This document shows, piece by piece, positions 18,369 to 26,509 of a stretch of DNA of 33,446 nt; the first letter of the stretch is position 1; each line of letters starts with the position of its first letter. A model generated the notes under the pieces. It made no database searches. It was not told the DNA's origin and was given only the letters and a program-made list of their open reading frames with translations. The stretch comes from an uncultured Candidatus Saccharibacteria bacterium (GTDB lineage: Bacteria; Patescibacteria; Saccharimonadia; Saccharimonadales; CAMLKC01): contig CAMLKC010000006.1 of assembly GCA_946480595.1 (NCBI GenBank), positions 1-33,446 of the forward strand, given 5' to 3'. Both the position numbers and the translations under genes were made by a program.

Positions 18369-18986
18369 TTACTTGACCGTGATGTAATAGTTCATTCCGT
18401 AATTTGTCCCCCATTTTTGGCTCGAGGCATTAAACCAAGGAATACTCCCCGTATCACAAAGTGCATCTATCTCGGCGTCACGACGCGGCTGGCCCTCAAG
18501 GCGAGCCATGACGTACACGACCGGCTGCCCGTTTTTCGTACAAGAGGCTTTCATATAGGCTGTCGTCGGTGATGTAGGTGAAGTACCGCATTTACCGCCC
18601 GTATCCGACTTGCAACCAGACGGATCGACAAAACTGTCCTCTGATTTTAAGACGCCAGCTTCTTGCAGGCACTTAGGGATTGACTTGGGATACCAGCCAC
18701 CACTATTGTCGAAGTTCAGGTTCAGCCATCCGCTACCATCACCAAAAAGCCCGCAGCCGCTGCCTACTCCAACAAAGTCGTTCTTTTTTAACGAGTAGGC
18801 GCTCAGTGCTGCAGCCAATTGTGACAAGTCACTCTTGCGGGTGTTGTCGCGAGTTGTCGTAAGATACGCCGGGTACGCAACCAAGACGATACCGGCCAGA
18901 ATAACAATGACCGAAACAACGACCATCAGTTCTACAATGGTAAAACCAGCCGTTTTTTTCCGTGTAGCAAGTACGTCTTTTATCAT
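18369..18986 (-). CDS. Type IV pilin-like prepilin
   Basis: This 205-residue protein has a short basic leader (MIKDVLATRKKTAG) followed by the prepilin peptidase site G|FTIVELMVVVSV and a hydrophobic helix of about 22 residues. Glu5 of the mature protein, needed for pilus assembly, is present. The globular part contains several cysteines (for example GSGCGLFGDGSG, CKSDTGGKCGTSP), which could form disulfides outside the cell. It could be a major or minor pilin used in attachment, motility or DNA uptake. No other pilus gene is adjacent. Confidence 0.88.
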   Translation of the reverse strand: MIKDVLATRKKTAGFTIVELMVVVSVIVILAGIVLVAYPAYLTTTRDNTRKSDLSQLAAALSAYSLKKNDFVGVGSGCGLFGDGSGWLNLNFDNSGGWYPKSIPKCLQEAGVLKSEDSFVDPSGCKSDTGGKCGTSPTSPTTAYMKASCTKNGQPVVYVMARLEGQPRRDAEIDALCDTGSIPWFNASSQKWGTNYGMNYYITVK

Positions 18987-19008
18987 GCGGGCATTGCCTT
19001 TCAGGGCA

Positions 19009-19017
19009 ACTATAGCA
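19009..19017 (-). promoter_or_regulatory. Extended -10 promoter of the pilin gene
   Basis: Minus-strand TGC-TATAGT is followed by a short leader with GAAAGG (18997-19002) about 10 bases before the ATG at 18986. Confidence 0.5.
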
Positions 19018-19023
19018 TAAGCG

Positions 19024-20580
19024 CTACTTTTCCAGCAAATACTGTTTTAGCAGCAGTGCCTTGGATTGGCCGACTGCCGCCTCGAGTTGTTCGGACGTGG
19101 CATTTTGCACGCCGCGCAGGCTGCCGAATGTTCGTATGAGTTTACGCCTCGTGGCTGGTCCAATACCTGGAATATCCTCGATCGAACTGGCGGTTTGCTT
19201 GGCACGCTTTAGGACGGTGTGGTAGCTTACGGCGAAACGATGCGACTCGTCACGGATACGCTGGAACAGCTTGGTGACGTCATTGTACGCAGAGTGCACG
19301 GGTGCGCCGCGAAGATTTTTGGAGTGCGAGCCAGCATTTACCTGTCCGGCGTGGAGATTCACCATATAGTACTCGCCCGAACGCATGACCGAGACACCTG
19401 GAATCGGTTCTTCCATCAGCTCGATAAGTTTGCCGTCGGTAATATGAGAGCGCGTTTTATGAATAACTACCTCTTCCTCGCGCTTGGCGATACTGATGAT
19501 CGGAATCGCTAGGCCGCGTTCTTCTTGAGCGCGGATCGCTGCGTCGAGTTGCCCTTTACCACCATCAATCAGCAATAGGTCGGGCGTTCCCCATGATTTG
19601 AGGTTCTTTTCGCTCAGACGCCGAAGGAGCGTTTCGTACATATTGTAGTAGTCGTCATTTTGCTGCAGCTTTGCCTTGAATTTACGGTAATTAGCACGAT
19701 CGGAAACGCCATTAGTAAATACCACCATGCTCGCAACGACATTCGTGCCGCTCATATGCGAAATATCATACCCTTCAATACGTGCCGGGATTCTCTGCAG
19801 ATCCAAAAGCTCACGCAAGTCACTGAGTGCCCGGTCTTTGCTGATATTCAAAAATTCCTTGTCGCCAAACATAATACGGCGCTGCAGCTCGCTAAGGTCC
19901 CGCAGCTTATTACGCAGGCTCGCGGCCGCCTCAAAGTCATGCAGCCTTGCAGCCGTCCGCATATCGCGCTCCAGTTCACGGGCCAAAGCTTTGCGGCCGC
20001 CTTCCATGTAGCGCACCAATTTGCGAAGTGTCACCTTATATTCTTCGCTGGTCGTACCTGGTCGAGGATCGAGCCCGATATGCGCGTCGAGACTCGGGCG
20101 CTCACCGGGCTTGGGTGGCTTGGTATAATACGGAAAAATCTTGCGCAAATAGCGCAGCGCTTTCTTGACAGCAAAACCGTTGTAATACGGGCCATAGTAG
20201 TCGGCGCCGTCATCAGCCGGATTGCGGGTAAAGCTGACCGTTGGCCATTCGCTCTTCATGTCGATCCGCACAAACATCTGCGATTTGTCGTCGCGAAGCA
20301 ATATATTGTAGCGCGGCATATAGCGCTTGACCATTTCGCTCTCTAAAAACAGCGCGTCGATTTCGCTTTCGGTCTCTACCCAATCGGTATCATATATTTC
20401 AGCGACCAATGCTCTGGTCTTGATATCCATGTCGCGCTGCGATTGAAAATACTGCCGCACCCGGTTTTTGAGCACCGCCGCCTTGCCAACGTAAATAATC
20501 TCGCCCGTGTGCGACTTATGAAAATACACGCCAGAACTGCGCGGCAACGTTTTTAGCTTGTTTTCTAGTGCTGTATTCAC
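19024..20580 (-). CDS. uvrC: Excinuclease ABC subunit C, cysteine-free
   Basis: UvrC makes the two incisions of nucleotide excision repair. This 518-residue copy has the GIY-YIG nuclease domain at about 14-90 (GVYFHKS, IIYVGKAAVLKNRV), a UVR domain at about 198-232 that binds UvrB, the RNase H-like nuclease domain (GYDISHMSGTNVVASMVVF, LLLIDGGKGQLDAA) and a C-terminal helix-hairpin-helix (DIPGIGPATRRKL). It is shorter than the usual about 600 residues. The four-cysteine [4Fe-4S] site normally found between GIY-YIG and UVR is absent: residues 150-176 read like the family except that Lys, Ser, Asp and Gly stand where cysteines are expected. No cysteine occurs anywhere. The start codon is GTG at 20580, placed 7 bases after TATAAT. 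Confidence 0.95.
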   Translation of the reverse strand: MNTALENKLKTLPRSSGVYFHKSHTGEIIYVGKAAVLKNRVRQYFQSQRDMDIKTRALVAEIYDTDWVETESEIDALFLESEMVKRYMPRYNILLRDDKSQMFVRIDMKSEWPTVSFTRNPADDGADYYGPYYNGFAVKKALRYLRKIFPYYTKPPKPGERPSLDAHIGLDPRPGTTSEEYKVTLRKLVRYMEGGRKALARELERDMRTAARLHDFEAAASLRNKLRDLSELQRRIMFGDKEFLNISKDRALSDLRELLDLQRIPARIEGYDISHMSGTNVVASMVVFTNGVSDRANYRKFKAKLQQNDDYYNMYETLLRRLSEKNLKSWGTPDLLLIDGGKGQLDAAIRAQEERGLAIPIISIAKREEEVVIHKTRSHITDGKLIELMEEPIPGVSVMRSGEYYMVNLHAGQVNAGSHSKNLRGAPVHSAYNDVTKLFQRIRDESHRFAVSYHTVLKRAKQTASSIEDIPGIGPATRRKLIRTFGSLRGVQNATSEQLEAAVGQSKALLLKQYLLEK

Positions 20581-20587
20581 TGTATAT

Positions 20588-20593
20588 ATTATA
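20588..20593 (-). promoter_or_regulatory. -10 box of uvrC, leaderless GTG start predicted
   Basis: Minus-strand TATAAT is followed by 7 bases (ATATACA) and GTG at 20580. There is no room for a ribosome binding site. Confidence 0.6.
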
Positions 20594-20602
20594 ACCCGTT
20601 GT

Positions 20603-20608
20603 TATACT
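20603..20608 (+). promoter_or_regulatory. -10 box of the DUF4342 gene, leaderless start predicted
   Basis: TATACT is followed by 6 bases (TAGATT) and the ATG at 20615. It is back to back with the uvrC promoter in a 34-base gap. Confidence 0.55.
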
Positions 20609-20614
20609 TAGATT

Positions 20615-20863
20615 ATGACTGATAAAAAAACCACTGAAGAATTCACTGTTAACGGCGAGGAACTGCTCGCAAAAGTTAAGTCGCTTGTCAACGAGGGTAA
20701 TATTCGCCGCATTATCATCAAGGGTGAAGATGGCAAAACATTGGTTGAACTGCCGCTGACTATCGGCGTCGTTGGCGCGCTTTTAGCACCTATGCTTGCT
20801 GCCGTTGGCGCGATTGCCGCACTTGTTACCAAGTGTACGATCATCGTTGAACGCCGCAGCTAG
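20615..20863 (+). CDS. DUF4342 domain protein
   Basis: This 82-residue protein matches the DUF4342 layout: EEFTVNGEELLAKVKSLVNEG at residues 8-28, a short beta segment (RRIIIKGEDGKTLVELPLTIG) and a hydrophobic Ala-rich helix (about 52-72) that is a likely membrane or hydrophobic segment. Function is unknown. It is divergent from uvrC and its stop abuts the stop codon of the convergent MarR gene at 20864 with no spacer. Confidence 0.85.
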   Translation: MTDKKTTEEFTVNGEELLAKVKSLVNEGNIRRIIIKGEDGKTLVELPLTIGVVGALLAPMLAAVGAIAALVTKCTIIVERRS

Positions 20864-21340
20864 TTACTTTTCGCGAAGTTCGGCGATAATCTTTTCCACC
20901 CGGTCACTCATTTTATTGTGGATGTCCACTAAAAATTGAATCTGTTCCGGCGTACATTCTTCGACGATTTCTTCGAAGGCTCGACTCATGGGCTGGTAAA
21001 GCTCACGTACGCGTTTGCTCTTTTCTTTATTTTCGACCGGCTCCAAAAGAACGCGGCGGCGGTCTTCTGGGTCACTAACGCGCTTGACCATGCCCGCCCG
21101 CTCGAGGCGGTCAACAATGCCGGTAATCGCACCGGTCGTCAGGCCACAACGGTTCGCAAGGTGCCCGGCGCTAATGGGCTGGTTATGGCTAATGACGTCC
21201 ATCGACTCAAACTCTGTCGCGCTAATACCGATCTTATCGGCAACGGCATTTGTATGCAGGACAGTCAGAGTACCAGAGCGCTGCATTGATTGGCTAAGTT
21301 CTTCTATAAGTTCTTTTTTAGATTTCATAGTTGACGCCAC
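20864..21340 (-). CDS. MarR family transcriptional regulator
   Basis: This 158-residue winged-helix repressor has the MarR core: MDVISHNQPISAGHLANRCG followed by LTTGAITGIVDRLERAGMVKR (recognition helix) and the wing VSDPEDRRRVLL. It is divergent from a DHA2 efflux pump, the classical MarR-drug efflux arrangement, and so probably represses both the pump and itself until a ligand binds. A perfect inverted repeat lies just in front of it. The start may be GTG at 21340 or ATG at 21328; neither has a strong ribosome site. Confidence 0.92.
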   Translation of the reverse strand: MASTMKSKKELIEELSQSMQRSGTLTVLHTNAVADKIGISATEFESMDVISHNQPISAGHLANRCGLTTGAITGIVDRLERAGMVKRVSDPEDRRRVLLEPVENKEKSKRVRELYQPMSRAFEEIVEECTPEQIQFLVDIHNKMSDRVEKIIAELREK

Positions 21341-21347
21341 TTTCGAT

Positions 21348-21368
21348 TTATCTTACAATCTAAGATAA
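21348..21368. promoter_or_regulatory. Probable MarR operator (perfect inverted repeat)
   Basis: TTATCTTA-CAATC-TAAGATAA is a perfect palindrome with 8-bp arms and a 5-base spacer in the gap between the divergent MarR and efflux genes. Size and symmetry fit a dimeric MarR binding site. It covers a possible minus-strand -10 box (TAAGAT) of the regulator gene, consistent with autorepression. Confidence 0.75.
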
Positions 21369-21410
21369 TTAATAACTAAACTATTTATATTATAGGTAGG
21401 AAATTGCAAA

Positions 21411-23117
21411 ATGTCAACCGAGCATCCAAAGCATTCGGCTCAACATCATGCGAGCAAATTTACCCACCGGCAGCGGACGATTGCACTCACAATCGTCGCA
21501 CTCGCCTTCGTGATGGATTTGCTCGACAGTACCATCGTTAACATCGCCATTCCGTCGATCCAAGCCAACCTTAACGCAAGCTATGCCGCCATTCAGTGGC
21601 TAATTGCAGGCTACTCTTTGTCGTTTGCCGTACTGCTAATCACCGGCGGACGCATGGGCGACGTGTTTGGCTACAAAAAACTGTTTATGATTGGTGTGGG
21701 TGGTTTTACGCTCGCCTCTCTTATTAGCGGTGTCGCCTGGAATACCGAGATTCTCATTGCCGCCCGACTTCTCCAGGGAGCCATGGCTGCACTTATGGTG
21801 CCGCAGGTTATGTCGCTCATGCAGGTCATGTTCAAGCCGCATGAACGCGGTGGCGTCATGGGTCTGTTCGGCGCACTTGCCGGCGTAGCCGCATCGCTCG
21901 GCCCGGTTATCGGCGGACTGCTTATTCACGCTAATATCGCCGGCCTCGACTGGCGCCCGATTTTCCTTATCAACATTCCTGTCGGTATTTTCGCGCTGAT
22001 CGCTGCGTATAAATATCTGCCAGAGGGCAAATCACCACACCCACTAAAGCTCGACCTTTGGGGAACGCTCATCGTTGTCGTTGCACTGTTCCTGCTCGTC
22101 TTCCCGCTCATCCAAGGACGCGAGCTAGGCTGGCCAGCGTGGATCTTCTACGTGATGGCTGCCGCCCTACCAACCTTCCTATTGTTCGGCTGGTGGCAAA
22201 AACGAAAAGAACAAAAAGACCATTCACCGCTCGTAACGCCGTCACTCCTTAAGGTCAGAACATTCGTTACCGGTCTTATCATCAACCTGGTATTCCAGGG
22301 TGCGATGATCGGCTTCTTCCTACCGTTTACTTTGTTGATTCAGATTGGCCTCGGCTTTGATGTCATTACCGCGGCCATTACCGGCATTCCTACAGCCATC
22401 GGTATTTCCCTCGCCATTGGTCTGTTCGGTCAAAAACTAATTCCAAAACTCGGCCGTTATGCCCTGAGCCTTGGTACCGTCGTCATGTCGATTGGCCTGA
22501 TTACGACCTACCTGTTCGTTAAAAACACTGGCATTGATACTACTCCATGGGAATTCGTCCCTGGGCTGCTGATTACCGGTATGGGTATGGGCCTGGTTAT
22601 GGCACCGATCTTCGCGGTCGTTCTGACCGACGTCGATCCAAAGCACGCCGGCTCTGCCTCGGGCGTTATGAACGCCGTCCAGCAGCTTGGTGCCGCCATA
22701 GGTATCGCCGCTATCGGCCTGGTCTTCTTTGGCCAGCTCGGCCACAACTCCGACGCAAGCTTTACGTCAGTAGAGCCAAGCATCCGCGCAGAGCTTTCAA
22801 AAGCGCAGGTTCCTGCTGAGGCGCAATCCGCCATCGTCAGCAGCGTACGGACCTGCTACAACGACCGCGCTTCGCAAACCGATGCCAGCGTTACGCCAGA
22901 AAGCTGCCGCAAATTTGAGTCCGGGCCAAAAACTCCTGAGACTGAAAAGTTAGCCGCTATCATCAAAACAGCTGTCGAAAAAGCAAATACCGAGAACTTC
23001 ATAAATGCGTTCAAGTTCGCTGTCATCTACGAAGTTTCGCTTGCTGCAATAACATTCATTCTTAGCTTCTTATTGCCACGGCATATCCGTCCCGAAGCTA
23101 TGGAACACGCCATCTAA
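21411..23117 (+). CDS. MFS multidrug efflux transporter, DHA2 (EmrB/QacA) family
   Basis: This 568-residue protein has about 14 membrane segments. DHA2 markers include FVMDLLDSTIVNIAIPSI in helix 1 (with the conserved Asp), QWLIAGYSLSFAVLLITGGRMGD (motif A region at about residues 60-85) and motif C-like GPVIGGLLI. Between helices 13 and 14 is a polar loop of about 80 residues (roughly 445-530) with two cysteines that could form a disulfide outside the cell, like the long loop of QacA. It would export drugs or toxic cations using the proton gradient. Control by the divergent MarR is likely. AGG-rich sequence lies about 10 bases before the ATG. Confidence 0.93.
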   Translation: MSTEHPKHSAQHHASKFTHRQRTIALTIVALAFVMDLLDSTIVNIAIPSIQANLNASYAAIQWLIAGYSLSFAVLLITGGRMGDVFGYKKLFMIGVGGFTLASLISGVAWNTEILIAARLLQGAMAALMVPQVMSLMQVMFKPHERGGVMGLFGALAGVAASLGPVIGGLLIHANIAGLDWRPIFLINIPVGIFALIAAYKYLPEGKSPHPLKLDLWGTLIVVVALFLLVFPLIQGRELGWPAWIFYVMAAALPTFLLFGWWQKRKEQKDHSPLVTPSLLKVRTFVTGLIINLVFQGAMIGFFLPFTLLIQIGLGFDVITAAITGIPTAIGISLAIGLFGQKLIPKLGRYALSLGTVVMSIGLITTYLFVKNTGIDTTPWEFVPGLLITGMGMGLVMAPIFAVVLTDVDPKHAGSASGVMNAVQQLGAAIGIAAIGLVFFGQLGHNSDASFTSVEPSIRAELSKAQVPAEAQSAIVSSVRTCYNDRASQTDASVTPESCRKFESGPKTPETEKLAAIIKTAVEKANTENFINAFKFAVIYEVSLAAITFILSFLLPRHIRPEAMEHAI

Positions 23118-23129
23118 CACCTAGGCACA

Positions 23130-23171
23130 AAAATAAAATAGAGCCGGAAATTCCAGGCTCTATTTTATTTT
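23130..23171. terminator. Strong bidirectional terminator after the efflux gene
   Basis: A perfect 16-bp stem (AAAATAAAATAGAGCC / GGCTCTATTTTATTTT) with an inner GGAA/TTCC extension and A/T-rich base works in both directions. It lies 12 bases after the efflux stop. Confidence 0.92.
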
Positions 23172-23251
23172 CGCTTTTCGCTCTTTTGAGCTCGTCAGCA
23201 TGACCACACAGTCACGAAAGCAATTCCGATGTATCCAGAGAGTGCGCGTGA

Positions 23252-23290
23252 GGCGCGCGGGTTCCGACAGCTCGTCGGTTCCCGCGCGCC
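23252..23290 (-). terminator. GC-rich hairpin downstream of the foreign small gene
   Basis: Arms of 17 bases (23252-23268 and 23274-23290) pair at 15 positions around a 5-base loop. No U run follows, as is common for terminators of high-GC actinobacteria. It lies 20 bases after the stop of the 82-residue gene. Confidence 0.6.
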
Positions 23291-23310
23291 CGCGCCCTCA
23301 GGAAGTGGCC

Positions 23311-23559
23311 TCAGCGGCGCTTGCGCCACTGGCGGACACCGAGCACCCCGGCGACCAGCGCCAGGGCGGCACCGCCACCGGCGAGCGCCCAGGTCCGGAC
23401 GTTCCGGCCACCGGGCACCCCGCTGCTGATCCGCTTGAAGAGGCTGCCGCCGGTACCCTTGGGCTCCTGCTCGTCGGCACGCTCACCAGCCCCGGGGGTA
23501 CTGGTGACTTCCTCTTCGGTACCCTCGGGGGCACCAGCCTTGCCTTCGGTCTCGCTCAT
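23311..23559 (-). CDS. Small actinobacteria-like single-pass membrane protein (foreign)
   Basis: This 82-residue protein has an acidic, Gly/Glu-rich disordered N-terminus (MSETEGKAGAPEGTEEE), a middle segment SLFKRISSGVPGGRNVR, one membrane helix at about 58-76 (WALAGGGAALALVAGVLGV) and the basic end RQWRKRR, giving an N-out or anchored topology with the basic tail inside. The start is fixed by AGGAGG six bases before the ATG, a much stronger ribosome site than in the native genes. Codon use is strongly G/C-ending. It resembles Streptomyces-type small membrane proteins of unknown function; I do not recognise the family. Confidence 0.65.
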   Translation of the reverse strand: MSETEGKAGAPEGTEEEVTSTPGAGERADEQEPKGTGGSLFKRISSGVPGGRNVRTWALAGGGAALALVAGVLGVRQWRKRR

Positions 23560-23665
23560 GCGAGTCCTCCTAGGATCGATCCGGATACATCAGATAGGCA
23601 CCGCTTTTTAGGCGGTAAACCATTTCATGAATATACCGAATTATTTACAACAAGTCAATTAGAGT

Positions 23666-24562
23666 TTAAACGATAACCGTTGCCCGTTCGCGGCAGTCGT
23701 CGGTATGATAGAGCAGCTCGGGGTTCTGCTTGCAGTTCAAGCAAATCAGTACCAGGTCGTTACAGTTCGCGAAGGCGCAGTTTTCGTAGTTATTGGTCGG
23801 GCCGTCGCAGTGCACACAGCGCCCAACCGTCGCCGTATGGTCGCTAAAGTCCACTTTCATGCGGTCGTCAAACACGTGCAGGCTGCCCTCCCACAAACCA
23901 TCGTCACCATAGCTTTCACCGTATTTTACAATGCCACCGTCAATCTGATACACCTCTTTAAACCCGCGGTTTTTCATGAGGCTCGAGAGGATCTCACAGC
24001 GAATACCGCCGGTGCAGTAGGTGACAATCGGCTTGTCCTTGATGTCGTCGTACTTGCCGCTTTCCAGTTCTTTAATGAAATCACGGCTCGTGCGCGTATC
24101 GGGAACAACCGCATTTTTAAACTTGCCGATCTTAGCCTCAAAAGCGTTCCGACCATCAAAGAACACCACTTCGTCGCCGCGCTCTTCAACCAGTTTATTC
24201 ACTTCTTTTGGTTTAAGGTGGACGCCGCCGCCAACAACACCGTTCTCATCAACCTTCAGTTCATCGGCCGCATCGAATGCAACGATCTCGTCTTTGACCT
24301 TCACGCTCATACGCGGAAAGTCTTCACGGCCACCATCACTCCACTTAAATACCGTCCCCTTAAAACCTGGAAATTCCTTGGTGGCTTTGATGTATTTTTT
24401 CAAATCATCCATCTCGCCGCCCACGGTGCCGTTGAGGCCATGTTCCGAAATAAGTATCCGGCCGCGCAGATCTAAACTGTCACAAAGCGTCTTTTGCCAC
24501 AGCCGCATCGTTTCTACGTCTTTAATAGGAGTAAATTTATAATATAATAAAATCTTTTGCAT
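23666..24562 (-). CDS. trhO: tRNA uridine(34) hydroxylase TrhO, rhodanese domain
   Basis: TrhO (YceA) hydroxylates U34 of certain tRNAs using oxygen. This 298-residue protein has the N-terminal acylphosphatase-like domain (about 1-95: [30 protein letters not shown]) and a rhodanese domain (about 115-215) with the active-site loop [11 protein letters not shown], the first Cys being catalytic. The C-terminal cysteine-rich segment has CVHCDGP, NCAFANC and ICLNC and could bind zinc. A TATAAT box sits 8 bases before the ATG. Confidence 0.93.
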   Translation of the reverse strand: MQKILLYYKFTPIKDVETMRLWQKTLCDSLDLRGRILISEHGLNGTVGGEMDDLKKYIKATKEFPGFKGTVFKWSDGGREDFPRMSVKVKDEIVAFDAADELKVDENGVVGGGVHLKPKEVNKLVEERGDEVVFFDGRNAFEAKIGKFKNAVVPDTRTSRDFIKELESGKYDDIKDKPIVTYCTGGIRCEILSSLMKNRGFKEVYQIDGGIVKYGESYGDDGLWEGSLHVFDDRMKVDFSDHTATVGRCVHCDGPTNNYENCAFANCNDLVLICLNCKQNPELLYHTDDCRERATVIV

Positions 24563-24570
24563 TATTTGCC

Positions 24571-24576
24571 ATTATA
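24571..24576 (-). promoter_or_regulatory. -10 box of trhO, leaderless start predicted
   Basis: Minus-strand TATAAT is followed by 8 bases (GGCAAATA) and the ATG at 24562. Confidence 0.6.
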
Positions 24577-24620
24577 CAAGATGTTGGCAGCCACCTCAAG
24601 AAATATGACATAATTACCCT

Positions 24621-24648
24621 TTGCAATCGCTCCCAAGTACGTTATAGT
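24621..24648 (+). promoter_or_regulatory. Full promoter of the tandem ABC exporter genes
   Basis: TTGCAA (24621-24626), a 16-base spacer and TATAGT (24643-24648) form a standard -35/-10 promoter. The inverted repeat ATAGTA-GAAAA-TACTAT (24644-24660) overlaps the -10 box and start site and could be an operator. The predicted leader is about 100 bases. Confidence 0.6.
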
Positions 24649-24660
24649 AGAAAATACTAT

Positions 24661-24686
24661 GATCATCATATGAGTAGATGATGATC
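24661..24686 (+). promoter_or_regulatory. Leader hairpin of the ABC exporter operon
   Basis: GATCATCAT pairs perfectly with ATGATGATC around an 8-base loop near the 5' end of the predicted transcript. No U run follows, so it is more likely a stability or control element than a terminator. Confidence 0.5.
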
Positions 24687-24757
24687 CTCTATTCGTGCGC
24701 GTCGGCCGCTCCGAACCGCTAGCAAGACTTGTGTAAATAATTTAAAAAAGGAAAACC

Positions 24758-26506
24758 ATGCAAAGAAATATTTTCTCACTTTTCTGGCGCACTGCGATGC
24801 AGTACCCGTTCCGCACGCTTTTCACCCTGTTTGGCGCTGCGACCACCAACATTATCGGCGGATTTGTTGGACCATTTATCATTTCTATCATTCTGGAGCA
24901 GCTCCAGTCTGGTAGCGTCACGCTTAATTCAGCCAGCGGACTTATTGTCGCGTATATCATTACGCAGATTTATGGCCAAGTAGTAGGCTGGCGGCTAAAC
25001 CTGTACTTTGCCTGGACAATGGAAACGGCTGGGCAGCGCGACCTTTACCGCCAGATTTTCTCGGCACTCACCCGCCAGAGCCTCACTTTTCACTCAGACC
25101 GCTTTAGTGGCGCACTGGTGTCGCAAACTACCAAGCTGATCGGTTCGTTTGAGCGGTTCTGGGACACGATAATCTTCCAGCTCGTCCCGTCAATCGCGAG
25201 TATTGTCGGTGCAACTGTCATTTTGAGCTTTATTTTCTGGCAATACGCCGTATTATTGCTTGGGCTTTCGATCGTGTTCGTCATTACCGTCTACTTCGGT
25301 TCGCGCTTCCTGGCGCCGCGTAATAAAGAAGAGGCGCAGGCCAGCACCGCCGCCAATGCCTACGTCGCCGATGCTGTCAGTAACGTCATGGCAATCAAAT
25401 CGCATGGCCGCGAAGAATACGAGCTCGAAGAACTTACCGAAAAAGCCGTCACCTGGCGTAACAAAAGCCTCGCTAATATGCGCGGATTTCTGGGCGTCAG
25501 TACGATTTACTCGACCATCATCGCGACACTCAATACCGTTGCGTTGGTTGGCGCCATTTGGGCATCTGAGCATAATACTATTTCTATTGGCGTGGTTTAC
25601 TTGGCCGTCACCTACACATTCACGGTTTCGCGCCAGCTATGGGAAATGAACAGTATCATGCGTAACTACAACCGCATCATGGGCGACGCGCACGATATGA
25701 CGGAAATCCTCACGCTCATTCCTTCAGTGACTGATGCGAGCGACAAAGCACTCAACGTTAAAAAGGGTGAGATTGCTTTTGCAGACGTATCATTCGCCCA
25801 TTCAGATAGCAAAGAGACTCTCTTCGACCATTTCTCCTTGACTGTCAAAAGCGGCGAACGTATCGGTCTGGTCGGCCGCTCCGGCTCAGGTAAAACAACG
25901 CTGACGCGCATGCTGCTTCGATTCTCCGACATTGCAGGTGGCGCGATTACCATCGACGGCCAGGATATTAGCAAAGTGACACAAAAGTCACTGCGTGAAA
26001 ATATCGCGTATGTACCACAAGAACCAATGCTCTTTCACCGCAGCCTGTACGATAACATTGCCTACGGAAAACCAGACGCTACGCGCGAAGAAGTTCAGGA
26101 TGCGGCCGAAAAAGCGAATGCCCTTGAGTTCATCGACAAACTTCCCGAAGGTTTTGAAACGACCGTCGGCGAACGCGGCGTCAAACTGAGTGGCGGTCAG
26201 CGGCAGCGTATTGCGATTGCCCGTGCCATCTTAAAAGACGCGCCGATTCTCGTACTCGACGAAGCGACTTCTGCTCTCGACAGTGAAAGCGAAAAGCTCA
26301 TCCAGGACGCACTTGCCAAGCTCATGAAAGGCCGTACCAGCATTGTGGTTGCCCACCGGCTTTCGACCATTTCAAAACTCGACCGTATCATCGTGCTTGA
26401 AAACGGTGACATCTCGGAGCAAGGCAGTCATCAGCAGCTCCTGAAAGACAAGGGAACCTACGCCAAACTTTGGGCGCACCAGTCTGGCGGGTTTATCGAG
26501 GAATAA
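24758..26506 (+). CDS. ABC exporter half-transporter 1 (multidrug/lipid type)
   Basis: This 582-residue protein has a six-helix exporter domain (about 15-310) fused to an NBD. Walker A is GRSGSGKTT near 375, the signature is LSGGQRQRIAIARA near 478, Walker B is ILVLDEATSALD with the catalytic Glu near 500, and the H-loop is VAHRLSTI. AAGGA six bases before the ATG is the ribosome site. The gene for a second half-transporter begins 3 bases after its stop. The two probably form a heterodimer like BmrCD or TM287/288, or two separate homodimers. Substrate is unknown. Confidence 0.9.
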   Translation: MQRNIFSLFWRTAMQYPFRTLFTLFGAATTNIIGGFVGPFIISIILEQLQSGSVTLNSASGLIVAYIITQIYGQVVGWRLNLYFAWTMETAGQRDLYRQIFSALTRQSLTFHSDRFSGALVSQTTKLIGSFERFWDTIIFQLVPSIASIVGATVILSFIFWQYAVLLLGLSIVFVITVYFGSRFLAPRNKEEAQASTAANAYVADAVSNVMAIKSHGREEYELEELTEKAVTWRNKSLANMRGFLGVSTIYSTIIATLNTVALVGAIWASEHNTISIGVVYLAVTYTFTVSRQLWEMNSIMRNYNRIMGDAHDMTEILTLIPSVTDASDKALNVKKGEIAFADVSFAHSDSKETLFDHFSLTVKSGERIGLVGRSGSGKTTLTRMLLRFSDIAGGAITIDGQDISKVTQKSLRENIAYVPQEPMLFHRSLYDNIAYGKPDATREEVQDAAEKANALEFIDKLPEGFETTVGERGVKLSGGQRQRIAIARAILKDAPILVLDEATSALDSESEKLIQDALAKLMKGRTSIVVAHRLSTISKLDRIIVLENGDISEQGSHQQLLKDKGTYAKLWAHQSGGFIEE

Positions 26507-26509
26507 ATC

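Larger units (their letters stand above)
23235..23582. other. GC-rich foreign insert with actinobacterial features
   Basis: About 350 bases here are far more GC-rich than the rest of the window and contain one complete gene with a perfect AGGAGG site and a GC-rich terminator hairpin. The piece sits exactly in the gap between convergent native genes. Its borders are marked by a 9-bp inverted repeat (GATGTATCC at 23228-23236, GGATACATC at 23583-23591). It is either a chimeric assembly join or transferred actinobacterial DNA. The limits given are estimates from base composition. Confidence 0.7.

Noticed and set aside
23200..23676. A 158-codon plus-strand open frame across the GC-rich insert
   Set aside because: It is the antisense shadow of the 82-residue gene, runs across both probable junctions and has low-complexity Pro/Gly/Arg content with no ribosome site.
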